64,000 nucleotides of DNA, taken from positions 35,663 through 99,662 of the forward strand of contig NZ_JABFCN010000014.1 of assembly GCF_013087515.1 (NCBI RefSeq), given 5' to 3'. Numbering within the stretch: position 1 is the first letter of the stretch; each line of letters starts with the position of its first letter. The notes beneath the pieces are model-generated. The model had not been told where the DNA came from. It worked only from the letters and a program-made list of their open reading frames with translations, and searched no databases. Made by a program: the position numbers and the translations under genes. Below are positions 8,107 to 16,894 of the stretch, piece by piece. The DNA comes from Rhizobium sophorae (lineage in GTDB: Bacteria > Pseudomonadota > Alphaproteobacteria > Rhizobiales > Rhizobiaceae).

Positions 8107-9012
8107 TCAAGGCAGCTTGGCATAGCTTTCGGCGAGCGCGGCATAGTCGGCATCGCTGAGCGGCATCAGCGGCGCACGTGTGCGCTTCCAGGCGGGATTG
8201 CCGGTCTTCAGTCCCACCATCGCCTTGATGGTCGGGATCTGGACGTAGGAATTGGAAAGCGTGCGATAGGCGTTGATGCGTGCCTGCGCCGCCTCGACAT
8301 CGGCGGCGCGCGCCTCGTCATGGACATGGTCGTAGACGGTGCGCAGCGAATTCGCCACGAGATTGGAGGTGGCGGTGATGCAGCCGGCACCACCCGCCTT
8401 CAAGAGCGGCAGCAGCAGTGGATCGGCGCCTGCGAGCACCGAGAAGCCGGGATAGGCAGCGATGATCGCCTGCATGTTGTTGAAATCGCCGGAAGATTCC
8501 TTGATGCCGACGACCGTTTCCGGGAAGGCCGCAATCAGCCGCCCGATCAGCGGAATGGATAGCGGAACGCCAGAGACCTGCGGAATGTGATAGAGGATGA
8601 CCTGCAGGCGCGTGTCGGCGACCTTCTCCAGCACCTGCGAATAGGCGGCGAAGAGACCATCGTCGGAGACGCCCTTGTAGTAGAAAGGCGGCAGCATCAC
8701 CACCTTGGTAACGCCAAGCGACAGTGCGTGCCGGGTGAGTTCCACAGTCTCGGGAATGGCGACGACTCCGGTGCCCGGCAAGAGTCTGTCGGCAGGAATG
8801 CCGGCCTTCAGTGCTGCTTCCAGAATGGCGCGGCGCTCGGCGCCGGAGAAGGAATTGGCCTCGCCCGTGGTACCAAGCAGCGCCACGCCATGGCATCCGT
8901 CGGCCAGCAACTGTCGGCAATGATCGGTGAAAAGTGCGAAATCCGGCCTGTTGTCCGCCGTCAGTGGCGTTGCGGAGGCGCTGAAAACTCCGGTAATCCT
9001 GTGATGGCTCAT
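8107..9012 (-). CDS. DapA/NanA-superfamily aldolase or dehydratase
   Basis: A 301-residue Schiff-base (beta/alpha)8 enzyme. GTTGEANSFS (about 48-57) binds the keto-acid carboxylate, Tyr in LYHIPQVSG (about 140) and Lys in GIKESSGD (about 168) are the catalytic pair. The superfamily contains dihydrodipicolinate synthase, N-acetylneuraminate lyase, 2-keto-3-deoxy-sugar-acid aldolases and dehydratases. Catabolic context (transporter, BNR enzyme, acid-sugar kinase) argues for a 2-keto-3-deoxy acid aldolase rather than lysine biosynthesis. It is the first gene of the minus arm, divergent from the binding-protein gene, 11 bp before the BNR gene. Confidence 0.88.
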   Translation of the reverse strand: MSHHRITGVFSASATPLTADNRPDFALFTDHCRQLLADGCHGVALLGTTGEANSFSGAERRAILEAALKAGIPADRLLPGTGVVAIPETVELTRHALSLGVTKVVMLPPFYYKGVSDDGLFAAYSQVLEKVADTRLQVILYHIPQVSGVPLSIPLIGRLIAAFPETVVGIKESSGDFNNMQAIIAAYPGFSVLAGADPLLLPLLKAGGAGCITATSNLVANSLRTVYDHVHDEARAADVEAAQARINAYRTLSNSYVQIPTIKAMVGLKTGNPAWKRTRAPLMPLSDADYAALAESYAKLP

Positions 9013-9127
9013 TTCGCCCTCCTCGGCGCGTCCTGTCTGGCTGGATCCGTGTTCGAACCGCCCGGCTGCGCATGCAATGTCATTGGTCTGTCGCTGTGGA
9101 GTGCAAAGAACTTTTCCATTGCCGCGC

Positions 9128-9146
9128 TTTTGTCAAGAAGACAAAA
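9128..9146. promoter_or_regulatory. Candidate operator in the divergent promoter of the catabolic island
   Basis: TTTTGTC-AAGAA-GACAAAA is a perfect 19-bp palindrome (7-bp arms) between the divergent aldolase and binding-protein genes. Its GT...AC core with 5'-TTGTC fits sites of FadR-type GntR regulators, and such a regulator is encoded at the end of the plus arm (16095-16859). The link is inference. Confidence 0.55.
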
Positions 9147-9238
9147 TGCTGTGACGCTGTTTCGAAAAGTTATCTATCTGTTATAACTTATATATTTTCA
9201 GAAGAAAATTTTGTTGGAATTGAAATCGCGATTTTTTG

Positions 9239-9253
9239 TTGACATATTTACAA
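9239..9253 (+). promoter_or_regulatory. Promoter -35 / shared motif before the binding-protein operon
   Basis: TTGACATATTTACAA lies 86 bp before the binding-protein ATG. TTGACA is a good -35 hexamer. The motif resembles the minus-strand sequence at 6607-6624 in front of the Fe-alcohol dehydrogenase gene, suggesting common control. The rest of the 9013-9338 gap is AT-rich and holds no gene. Confidence 0.4.
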
Positions 9254-9338
9254 TAACGAGAGAACGATACGGAGCGGATTGTGCTGCGCCTGGCAGGTGC
9301 AGGGAGAGCGCTGCCGAATTCACTCTGGGAGGAATGCC

Positions 9339-10973
9339 ATGTCTGATCAATCGGATAAGACCAATATATCACGTCGTAACGCGCTGAAGCTCGGCCTTGC
9401 GGCCGGCGTCGGCCTCACCGTTTTCGGGATAAATGCCCGCATCGTCATGGCCGATGAAGGCCAGGTCCTGAAGGTCGCGCATCCGGCTTTCGACCAGGAC
9501 TGGTCGCCGCTGCGCGGCGGCGGCAGGACGTTCCGCTGGAATTCAATCTGGTGGGCATCGCCGATGTATTTCGACACCCAAGGCAATATCAAACCTTACG
9601 TCTTCACCAGCTGGGAATCGGCTGACAATACGGTTTGGACCTTCAAAATTGACCCCAAGGCCGTCTTCTCCGACGGTAGCAAGATCACCTCGACCGACGT
9701 CAAGGGATCGTGGGAAGTCGCCTCGATGCCGAACACCAAGAGCCAGCGCGCCGACCAGGTGCTGAGCAAGGTTAAGGGTTATGCCGAAATCTCCGCCGGC
9801 TCCGGCAACGAGCTGACGGGTGTCGCAACACCCGACGAGGGGACGGTCGTCGTGACGCTGGCCGCCGCCGATCCGATCTTTTTCATGCGCCTGGCAAACC
9901 ACATCGCGCCGATCACCAAGGCATCGCAGTCGCGCGGTAGCGACGGTGAGGAGATCATCGATTGGTATAAGCCTGACAATAAGCCGGCCTTCTCAGGTCC
10001 CTTCAAGCTGACGAGCATCGATATCGACGCCGGCAAACTCACTTTCGAGCCGAATGAGAACTTCTTCGGACCGAAGCCGAAGCTTGCGCGCATCGAGGTC
10101 ACCTCGATCGAGGACAACGTCAGCGCGACGTCGCTGATCAAGTCGGGAGAGTTCAACGCTCATACCGAACTCATCACCTCGACCATCATCCAGGATCTCG
10201 GCCCGGAATTCTCGGCCGGCCCGCTGATCCCGACCAGCCAGCACTTCTGGTTCAACATTTCCCGTGCGCCGATGGACGATCCGAAAGTCCGCCAGGCACT
10301 GATCATGGCGGTCGATCGCGACGGCCTGTTCAAGGCGTCCTATCCCGACGGGCCGCATAAGAAGGCGGACCAGATCCTCAATTCGGTCCCGGGTGCGGAG
10401 AATTCCGGCTTCGAGGCCTATCCCTATGATCCTGAGGCTGCCAAGAAGCTGCTTGCGGAATCGACCTATGGTGGCCCGGAGCGGCTACCGAAGATCCTGT
10501 TCGTCGGCATCTCGGGGCCAGCCATTCAGGCTGCCGCCCAGTTCATCGCCGAGCAGTGGCGCCAGAATCTCGGCATCACCGCCGTCGACATGAAGCCTCA
10601 GCAGGATTCCTATGCGGGTCCGGATCAGAACTCGGTCCAGATCTTCCGCGACGACGTCGGCACCCGCGTGCCGGATGCCGTCTCCTATCTGGCGGGCAGC
10701 ATTGCCTCGACCTCGTCGAACGCCCAGAACAAGCTTGGCGGATACAAGAACGACAAGGTCGACAGTGCCCTTGCCGAGGCCACGACCAAGGCTGCGGATG
10801 ATCCGCAGCGCATCGCTCTCGCCCAGGAAGCCCAGAAGGCGTTCCGCGAGGATTGGGCCTTCATCCCATGGTATTCTCAGGCGATGTCGCGCTGGGCCAC
10901 CAAGGAGGTCAAGGGCCTTGAAAAGAACCTTGACTGGCAGGTCGTCGAACCCTGGAACATTTCCATCGGTTGA
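9339..10973 (+). CDS. Tat-exported solute-binding protein, dipeptide/oligopeptide family
   Basis: A 544-residue SBP_bac_5 protein. The N-terminus carries a twin-arginine signal (ISRRNALKLGLAAGVGL, residues about 10-26) ending near ADEG, so it is folded before export to the periplasm. The mature part shows the family pattern with DPKAVFSDGSKITSTDVK (about 105-122) and NISRAPMDDPKVRQALIMAV (about 304-323). The start is ATG 9339 with GGGAGGA upstream; an earlier ATG at 9279 lies in the leader. It is followed by hairpins that probably protect its message (10977-11025), as is common for binding proteins needed in excess over the permease. Transporters of this family also carry sugars and sugar acids, which fits the island better than peptides. 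Confidence 0.92.
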   Translation: MSDQSDKTNISRRNALKLGLAAGVGLTVFGINARIVMADEGQVLKVAHPAFDQDWSPLRGGGRTFRWNSIWWASPMYFDTQGNIKPYVFTSWESADNTVWTFKIDPKAVFSDGSKITSTDVKGSWEVASMPNTKSQRADQVLSKVKGYAEISAGSGNELTGVATPDEGTVVVTLAAADPIFFMRLANHIAPITKASQSRGSDGEEIIDWYKPDNKPAFSGPFKLTSIDIDAGKLTFEPNENFFGPKPKLARIEVTSIEDNVSATSLIKSGEFNAHTELITSTIIQDLGPEFSAGPLIPTSQHFWFNISRAPMDDPKVRQALIMAVDRDGLFKASYPDGPHKKADQILNSVPGAENSGFEAYPYDPEAAKKLLAESTYGGPERLPKILFVGISGPAIQAAAQFIAEQWRQNLGITAVDMKPQQDSYAGPDQNSVQIFRDDVGTRVPDAVSYLAGSIASTSSNAQNKLGGYKNDKVDSALAEATTKAADDPQRIALAQEAQKAFREDWAFIPWYSQAMSRWATKEVKGLEKNLDWQVVEPWNISIG

Positions 10974-10976
10974 TCC

Positions 10977-11025
10977 GGAACAATAGTTCCTGGCAAAACG
11001 CGCGAAGGCCGCAAGGTCTTCGCGC
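10977..11025 (+). terminator. Two hairpins between binding protein and permease genes
   Basis: GGAAC-AATA-GTTCC (10977-10990) and an 8-bp perfect stem GCGCGAAG / CTTCGCGC (11000-11007 with 11018-11025). No T-run follows, so these look like mRNA-stabilising or attenuating structures rather than a full stop. Confidence 0.5.
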
Positions 11026-11097
11026 AAGTTTCAAGACGAAGAGATGCGATCGCAGCCAAAAGCGGGAACGCATCGAACAACAGGTGAGAGGTGGCCC

Positions 11098-12054
11098 TTG
11101 CTGCGCTACGTGCTAACCCGATTTGCCATCTGGATTCCGTCCGTTCTGGTGGTGATGCTGGCGGTCTACGCGCTGGCCTTCTATGGCGCCGGCGATCCGA
11201 TCAAGCTGATCTTCCTGCGCGCGCCTGGCGATGTCGCCTATAATCCGCAGCGTATCGAAGCCATTCGCGAAAGTGCCGGCCTCAACAAGCCCTTCATCGT
11301 CCAGTTCGGCCTTTACATCTGGAACCTGCTGCACGGCCAGTTCGGCAATTCGCTAACCTCGGGCCGCTCCGTCTGGGCGATGGTCTCGGCCGCGGCACCC
11401 GTCTCTTTCCAGCTTGCCCTCTGTTCCATCATCCTGACGGCCGTCGTCGCGATCCCGCTCGGCATGATCGCCGCGCTCAACCAGAATTCGCGCATCGACT
11501 ATGCCATTCTGGGCTCCGCACTCTTCCTCTGGGCGATCCCGGCCTATGTCGCCGGCCCGTTGCTGATGGTCGGCCTCATCGTGCTGCTGCCCGGTGCGAG
11601 CGTGCCCTATGGCTGGGGCGGCATCTTCGATGTCCGTATCCTGCTGCCGCTGCTCGTCCTTTCGTTCCAGCCGATCGCGCTGATCGTGCGCCAGACGCGT
11701 GCCGCCGTCATCGAGGTGCTGTCGGAGGATTTCGTCCGGACTGCCCGCGCCAAGGGCGTGCCGGAGATCATCGTGGCGCTGCGCCATATCCTGCGGCCGG
11801 TGCTGACGCCCGTCGTCACGCAGCTCGGCCTGATCATGATCACCATCGTCAACGGCGCCATTTTCGTCGAACTCGTCTTCGGCCTGCCGGGCCTTGGCAG
11901 GTTGACGGTACAGGCGCTGATCAATTCCGATTATCCGGTCATTCTGGCGATCACGCTGATCGGGTCGTTCCTGGTGATGGTGTCGAACCTTTTGGTCGAT
12001 GTGCTCTATCCGCTGCTCGACCCGCGAGCCAATGATTCAAGAAGGAGCCGCTGA
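11098..12054 (+). CDS. ABC permease, DppB/OppB family
   Basis: A 318-residue inner-membrane permease with about six segments and the EAA loop VEDFVRTARAKGVPE-like region (SEDFVRTARAKG, about 206-217). The N-terminus LLRYVLTRFAIW matches the usual MLRYILRRL start of the family, so I take the TTG at 11098 (GAGAGGTGG just upstream) as the start. An ATG at 11044 in the same frame would add 18 atypical residues and remains possible. It works with the next permease and two ATPases. Confidence 0.88.
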   Translation: MLRYVLTRFAIWIPSVLVVMLAVYALAFYGAGDPIKLIFLRAPGDVAYNPQRIEAIRESAGLNKPFIVQFGLYIWNLLHGQFGNSLTSGRSVWAMVSAAAPVSFQLALCSIILTAVVAIPLGMIAALNQNSRIDYAILGSALFLWAIPAYVAGPLLMVGLIVLLPGASVPYGWGGIFDVRILLPLLVLSFQPIALIVRQTRAAVIEVLSEDFVRTARAKGVPEIIVALRHILRPVLTPVVTQLGLIMITIVNGAIFVELVFGLPGLGRLTVQALINSDYPVILAITLIGSFLVMVSNLLVDVLYPLLDPRANDSRRSR

Positions 12055-12056
12055 CC

Positions 12057-13013
12057 ATGTCCGCCATCCCTCTTCCCACCATCGAAACCGTCGAAGAGCC
12101 GGTCAGCCTGTGGCGCGACGCCTGGTATCGGCTGAAGCGCAACAAGCTCGCCGTCTTCGGTCTGGTCATCGTCGTGATCCTCGGCTTCACGGCTATCTTC
12201 GGCCCCTACCTTACGCCTTATGATTATCTGAGCCAGGATCTCGACGCCCGCAACGTCCTGCCGTCGATGAGCCACCTTTTCGGAACCGACGATCTCGGCC
12301 GCGACGTCTTCAGCCGTGTGGTCTTCGGCACACGCACGGCTTTCCTTGTCGCCGTGATCGTCACCTTCTTCGCCGTGGTGATCGGCCTTACGCTCGGCGC
12401 GGTGGCCGGCTTCTTCGGCAATCCCTTCGATCGCGCCATCACGTGGCTGACCGATGTAACGATGTCGGTTCCTAACCTGCTGCTCGTCGTCGTCATCAAC
12501 GCCTCGCTGAAATCGCCGATCAGCAAATGGATGGAAGCGCGTTATCTCGAGACCCTCAATCCCTTCTATCGCGAAACCATGTGGGTGGATTTCGCCCTCG
12601 TCTTCGGGTCTATGGCGCTGATCTCCTGGCCGCCATATGCTCGGCTCGTGCGCGCCCAGGTGCTGTCGATCCGCAGTCGACCCTATATCACCGCGGCCCA
12701 GGCGCTCGGGCTTTCGAACTGGATCATCATCAAGCGTTATGTCATTCCGAATGCGCTAGGCCCCCTGATCGTCTCGGTCAGCGCCGGTCTTGGCACGGCG
12801 ATGGTGCTGGAAAGCGCCTTCAGCTTCCTTGGCGTCGGGGTCAATCCGCCAACGCCGAGCTGGGGCAACATGATCTCGGACGGCCTGCGCGTCTGGCAGC
12901 ATTATCCGCATCTTCTCGCCGCTCCGGCGGCCGTGCTCGGCCTTGCCTCGGTTGCCTTCAGTTTCCTCGGCGACGGCCTCAACGACGCGCTCAATCCGCG
13001 GGGCAGCAAATGA
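12057..13013 (+). CDS. ABC permease, DppC/OppC family
   Basis: A 318-residue second permease of the importer. It has the long N-terminal cytoplasmic stretch with LWRDAWYRLKRNKLAVFGL before the first membrane segment, the HLFGTDDLGRDVFSRV motif (about 74-89) diagnostic of DppC-type permeases, and the EAA loop around ITAAQALGLSNWIIIKRYVIP (read as ALGLSNWIIIKRYVIPN, about 222-238). It begins two bases after the previous stop and ends overlapping the next ATG. Confidence 0.93.
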   Translation: MSAIPLPTIETVEEPVSLWRDAWYRLKRNKLAVFGLVIVVILGFTAIFGPYLTPYDYLSQDLDARNVLPSMSHLFGTDDLGRDVFSRVVFGTRTAFLVAVIVTFFAVVIGLTLGAVAGFFGNPFDRAITWLTDVTMSVPNLLLVVVINASLKSPISKWMEARYLETLNPFYRETMWVDFALVFGSMALISWPPYARLVRAQVLSIRSRPYITAAQALGLSNWIIIKRYVIPNALGPLIVSVSAGLGTAMVLESAFSFLGVGVNPPTPSWGNMISDGLRVWQHYPHLLAAPAAVLGLASVAFSFLGDGLNDALNPRGSK

Positions 13014-14017
13014 TGGATACGAAAAGCACCAACCGCCTGCTGGATGTCAGGAACCTCACTGTCGAAGTCGACGGCCGCAACGGCCCCGCCATCGTCGTCG
13101 ACGGCATCGATCTCCATGTCGACAGGGGCGAGACCCTTGGCGTCGTTGGTGAATCCGGCTGCGGCAAGAGCTTGACCATGCTGAGCCTGATGCGGCTCCT
13201 GCCGAACAAGGTCAAAGTCACCAAGGGATCGGCGACATTCGACGGCCGCGACCTGCAGACGATGTCGAATAGAGAACTGCGCAAGGTGCGCGGCGGCGAT
13301 ATCGGCTTCGTCTTCCAGGATCCGATGACCTCGCTCAATCCGGTGATGCGCGTCGGTGCCCAGATCTGCGAGCCGCTGATCTATCACCGCGGAATGAAGA
13401 AGACGGAGGCCCGCGCCCGTGCCGTCGAGCTTCTGCGCCTTGTCGGCATTCCCGGCCCGGAAGAGCGCCTGCAAGCCTATCCGCACGAGCTTTCCGGCGG
13501 TATGCGCCAGCGCGTGATGATCGCGATCGGCCTTGCCTGCAATCCGAAGCTTTTAATTGCCGACGAGCCGACAACGGCGCTGGACGTCACCATCCAGGCC
13601 CAGATTGTCGATCTGGTGAAGGATCTCAGGGCCAAGCTTGGCATGTCGGTCGTCTGGATCACCCATGATCTGGCGCTGATCGCCGGCCTGGTCGATCGCG
13701 TCGCCGTGCTCTATGCTGGCACGGTGGTCGAGGATGCGCCGGTCGACGAGCTCTATGCCCGCCCGAGCCATCCCTATACGCGCGGCCTGCTGTCATCGAT
13801 CCCGAAGCTCTCGGACCCGCCGGCAAGCCGGCTGAGCTCGATCGGCGGCACGCCGCCGGAGCCTGGCCGCCGGCCGAAGGGTTGCCCATTTGCGCCGCGC
13901 TGCCCGCTTGCCGAGAACATCTGTCACGAGAAGGTACCACAGCTCGAACCGTTGAGCGGCAGCGCCAATCACCGCGCCGCCTGTTTCGTCGTCCAGAGAA
14001 TGCAGGAAGCCGCATGA
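13010..14017 (+). CDS. ABC ATPase, DppD/OppD family
   Basis: A 335-residue ATPase with Walker A GESGCGKS (about 46-53), Q-loop VFQDPMTSLNP, signature LSGGMRQRVMIAIGLA, Walker B LLIADEPTTALDV, and the H-loop WITHDLALIA. The C-terminus contains the oligopeptide-transporter Fe-S/zinc-type cysteine segment GCPFAPRCPLAENIC (about 289-303). The start ATG at 13010 overlaps the DppC stop (ATGA); a longer in-frame extension to 12527 lies antisense-like inside the permease and is not used. One of a heteromeric ATPase pair. Confidence 0.94.
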   Translation: MMDTKSTNRLLDVRNLTVEVDGRNGPAIVVDGIDLHVDRGETLGVVGESGCGKSLTMLSLMRLLPNKVKVTKGSATFDGRDLQTMSNRELRKVRGGDIGFVFQDPMTSLNPVMRVGAQICEPLIYHRGMKKTEARARAVELLRLVGIPGPEERLQAYPHELSGGMRQRVMIAIGLACNPKLLIADEPTTALDVTIQAQIVDLVKDLRAKLGMSVVWITHDLALIAGLVDRVAVLYAGTVVEDAPVDELYARPSHPYTRGLLSSIPKLSDPPASRLSSIGGTPPEPGRRPKGCPFAPRCPLAENICHEKVPQLEPLSGSANHRAACFVVQRMQEAA

Positions 14018-15009
14018 TGGGTGCTCAACCGCTGCTCAAGATCGAAAACCTGGTCAAGCATTTCCACGTCAAGCTCGGCGCCTTCGGTGAGCGTTCGGCG
14101 ACCGTCTATGCACTCGACAATGTCAACCTCGACATCATGGAAGGCGAGACGCTGAGCCTCGTCGGCGAATCCGGCTGCGGCAAGTCGACGACCGGCTTCA
14201 CCATCCTCAACCTCTACAAGGCGACCAGCGGCAAGGTTGTCTACAAAGGCCAGGATCTCGCGGCGCTCGACGAAAAACAGATGCGGCCCTTCCGTCGCGA
14301 CCTGCAAATCGTTTTCCAGGATCCTTATTCGACGCTCAATCCGCGCATGACGGTGGGCGAGGCGATCGGCGAGCCGATCCTCTTTCACAAGCTCTGCACC
14401 AAGGCCGAACTGAAGGAGAGGGTGGCGACGCTGCTCACCGATGTCGGCCTGCCGACGCGGTTTGCCCAGCGTTACCCGCACGAGCTTTCCGGCGGCCAAC
14501 GCCAGCGCGTCGTCATTGCCCGGGCACTCGCCTGCCAGCCGAAATTCATCGTCTGCGACGAGGCGATCTCGGCGCTCGACGTGTCGATCCAGGCCCAGAT
14601 CATCAACTTGTTGCTCGATCTTCAGGAAAAATACGGGCTGACCTATCTCTTCATCGCCCATGATCTCGCGGTCGTTCGCCATATCAGCACCCGTGTCGGC
14701 GTCATGTATCTCGGGCGGCTCGCCGAACTCGCGACGCGCGAGGAACTTTTCGACAATCCGCTGCATCCCTATACCAGGGCGCTGCTGTCGGCCGTTCCGG
14801 AGACCGATCCGGAGCATGAGCGTACCCGCCAGCGCCAGATTCTTCAGGGCGATGTGCCGAGCCCGCTGAACCCGCCGACCGGCTGCCGTTTCCACACGCG
14901 CTGCCCAATCGCGATGGATGTCTGCAGCAAGGTCATTCCCGCATGGCAGGAGGCCAAGCCCGGTCATCTCGTCGCCTGTCATGCCGTCAACACCGGACAG
15001 ACCGCATGA
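14014..15009 (+). CDS. ABC ATPase, DppF/OppF family
   Basis: A 331-residue partner ATPase. Walker [10 protein letters not shown] (about 50-58), Q-loop [11 protein letters not shown], signature [16 protein letters not shown], Walker [15 protein letters not shown] and H-loop [12 protein letters not shown] are complete; the C-terminal cysteine stretch [15 protein letters not shown] is also present. In Walker B the usual Glu-Pro is Glu-Ala, seen in many DppF proteins. Start ATG at 14014 overlaps the preceding stop and the end overlaps the kinase ATG, so all five transport genes and the kinase are translationally coupled. Confidence 0.94.
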   Translation: MMGAQPLLKIENLVKHFHVKLGAFGERSATVYALDNVNLDIMEGETLSLVGESGCGKSTTGFTILNLYKATSGKVVYKGQDLAALDEKQMRPFRRDLQIVFQDPYSTLNPRMTVGEAIGEPILFHKLCTKAELKERVATLLTDVGLPTRFAQRYPHELSGGQRQRVVIARALACQPKFIVCDEAISALDVSIQAQIINLLLDLQEKYGLTYLFIAHDLAVVRHISTRVGVMYLGRLAELATREELFDNPLHPYTRALLSAVPETDPEHERTRQRQILQGDVPSPLNPPTGCRFHTRCPIAMDVCSKVIPAWQEAKPGHLVACHAVNTGQTA

Positions 15010-16070
15010 CGTTGAAGGCCGCCATCATTGCCGATGATCTGACGGGCGCGCTCGATACCGGCACGCCCTTCGTCGAAGCCGGCCTTTCGGTTGCGGTCGC
15101 CGTCGATGTCGAGGCCGCAGAGGATGCGATCGCCACCGGCTGTGACGTTGTCGTTATCAATACCGCCTCGCGCGCGCTCGGCGAGCGCGAAGCTGCCGAA
15201 AGGGTGCGCTTGGCGACCGAGGCGCTTTGCGGTGTGAAGCCCGCAGTCGTGATGAAGAAGATCGACTCCCGGCTGAAGGGCAATGTCGCGGCGGAAAGCC
15301 TGGCGCTGGCCGATGCGCTCGGCCTGGAGACCATCCTGGTGGCGCCCGCTATTCCCGATCAGGAGCGTGTGACCTACAGAGGCTGTGTTGTCGGCCGCGG
15401 CGTCGACAAGCCACTGCCGATCGCCGATCTGTTCGAGGACCTTGCGGGCAATGTTGCTGTTGCCGATGCGGAGGACGATAGTGATCTCGACCAGATCGTT
15501 GCCGATCATGACTGGCGGCTGACGCTAGCGGTCGGCGCACGGGGTCTGGGTGCTGCACTTGCCCGCCATCTCGGCGAGATGGGGCGGCAGCCGATGCCGG
15601 AATTTGTAGCGACCCGACGCAGCCTGTTCGCCTTTGGATCACGCGATCCGATTACGGCTACCCAGATGGACCAGCTTGAAGCCTCGGGTGTCCTGCGCAT
15701 GGTGGTGGACGCGCCGATGGGGCAGGTCGAAGTCGGAGAGGGCATGGCGCTGCCTGCACTGCTGCGTTGCACCGGCGATATGGCAGCCGATGCAGCATTG
15801 GTCGCCAGCCGTTTTGCGGCAGGCGTCAGATCGGTCATCGACGATACCAGGCCTGACATGCTGATGGTCGGCGGCGGCGATACGGCCCTTGCCATTTTCC
15901 AGGCGCTCGATGTCAGAGTGGTGGCGCCGAAGGGTGAAATCGAGGCAGGCGTGCCGTGGTTCGATGTCACGGCAGCCGACGGGCGGCATTTTCGGTGCGC
16001 CGTGAAGTCGGGGGGCTTCGGCAATCCCGATAGTTTGCTAAGACTGGTTCTTTGGAATCGGGCGGCATAG
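15006..16070 (+). CDS. Four-carbon acid sugar kinase (DUF1537 family, OtnK/DtnK-like)
   Basis: A 354-residue kinase of the four-carbon acid sugar kinase family. N-terminal IADDLTGALDTG (about 7-18) and KKIDSRLKGN (about 86-95) are the substrate-domain signatures; the nucleotide-binding C-terminal domain shows LMVGGGDTALAI (about 285-296) and KSGGFGNPDSL (about 336-346). Family members phosphorylate D-threonate, L-threonate or D-erythronate at O4. It is slightly shorter than typical (about 420). With a PdxA2-like dehydrogenase in the divergent arm the most economical reading is a D-threonate 4-kinase, or a close stereoisomer. The ATG overlaps the ATPase stop (ATGA). Confidence 0.88.
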   Translation: MTLKAAIIADDLTGALDTGTPFVEAGLSVAVAVDVEAAEDAIATGCDVVVINTASRALGEREAAERVRLATEALCGVKPAVVMKKIDSRLKGNVAAESLALADALGLETILVAPAIPDQERVTYRGCVVGRGVDKPLPIADLFEDLAGNVAVADAEDDSDLDQIVADHDWRLTLAVGARGLGAALARHLGEMGRQPMPEFVATRRSLFAFGSRDPITATQMDQLEASGVLRMVVDAPMGQVEVGEGMALPALLRCTGDMAADAALVASRFAAGVRSVIDDTRPDMLMVGGGDTALAIFQALDVRVVAPKGEIEAGVPWFDVTAADGRHFRCAVKSGGFGNPDSLLRLVLWNRAA

Positions 16071-16094
16071 TAAGATACCGCCGGGGAGAATGAC

Positions 16095-16859
16095 GTGGCT
16101 GAAGTGAATGGCGAATCTTTGAACGCGGAAGCCGGCCCGCCGGGCAAGCCCGAACGCGGCAAGGCCGTCAAGCTGGTCGATCGCGTCTTCGACCAGTTGC
16201 TCGAGCGTATCCGCGGCGGAAACTATCCGCCGGATTCACGCCTTCCCGGCGAGCATGAGCTTGCCTCGATGCTGGGTGTGTCGCGGCCGATCGTCCGCGA
16301 TGCGCTGGCGCGCCTGCGCGATCAGGGCATGGTCTATGCCCGGCAGGGCGCCGGCACCTTCGTCAGCGCGCATGGATCGCCAACGACGCAGCTTGCCTAT
16401 TCGCCGGTCAAGACGATCGCCGACATTCAGCGCTGCTACGAATTCCGCCTGACAATCGAGCCGGCGGCCGCCTATTTCGCCGCCAAACGCCGCAACGAAT
16501 CGGCCATTCAGAAGATCGCCAGCGCGCTTGCGGATCTGCGCGAGGCGACCAGCCATCAGCTTCACCGGACCGACGCCGATTTTCTGTTCCACCGCGCGGT
16601 GACAGAGGCTGCCAACAATCATTATTACACGGCCTCCATCGATGCGCTGAAGGCCCATATCGCCGTTGGCATGCATCTCCACGGCCTCTCTTTGCTCGGC
16701 CCTCGGCAAGGATTGGAACAGGTCTATGAAGAGCATAACGCCATCTACAAGGCGATCGCCGATGGCCGACCAGACGATGCACAAAGACTGATGAAGGCGC
16801 ATCTCGAAGGTTCTCGGGACCGGCTGTTCGAGGGCAGGGTGCTCGATCTGTCCTTCTGA
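16095..16859 (+). CDS. GntR-family regulator, FadR/FCD subfamily
   Basis: A 254-residue transcription factor. The winged helix-turn-helix (about 30-95) has RLPGEHELASMLGVSRPIVRDAL and the wing RQGAGTFV; the C-terminal all-helical FCD ligand domain follows, with metal-ligand-type histidines (ADFLFHRAV about 157-165; EEHNAIYKAI about 216-225). The start is a GTG at 16095 after GGGGAGAA. As last gene of the plus arm it probably controls the island; 9128-9146 is a candidate site. The inducer is unknown. Confidence 0.92.
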   Translation: MAEVNGESLNAEAGPPGKPERGKAVKLVDRVFDQLLERIRGGNYPPDSRLPGEHELASMLGVSRPIVRDALARLRDQGMVYARQGAGTFVSAHGSPTTQLAYSPVKTIADIQRCYEFRLTIEPAAAYFAAKRRNESAIQKIASALADLREATSHQLHRTDADFLFHRAVTEAANNHYYTASIDALKAHIAVGMHLHGLSLLGPRQGLEQVYEEHNAIYKAIADGRPDDAQRLMKAHLEGSRDRLFEGRVLDLSF

Positions 16860-16871
16860 AGTGCTTCCCCA

Positions 16872-16885
16872 AGCGGTTATCCGCT
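16872..16885. terminator. Short hairpin between convergent genes
   Basis: AGCGG-TTAT-CCGCT is a 5-bp perfect stem in the 35-bp gap between the GntR gene and the YetF-like gene. Weak, and without a T-run. Confidence 0.3.
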
Positions 16886-16894
16886 CGAAATGAC

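Noticed and set aside
8107..9012. Assignment as dihydrodipicolinate synthase (dapA)
   Set aside because: Context is catabolic, with a transporter and acid-sugar kinase; a housekeeping lysine gene is unlikely here.
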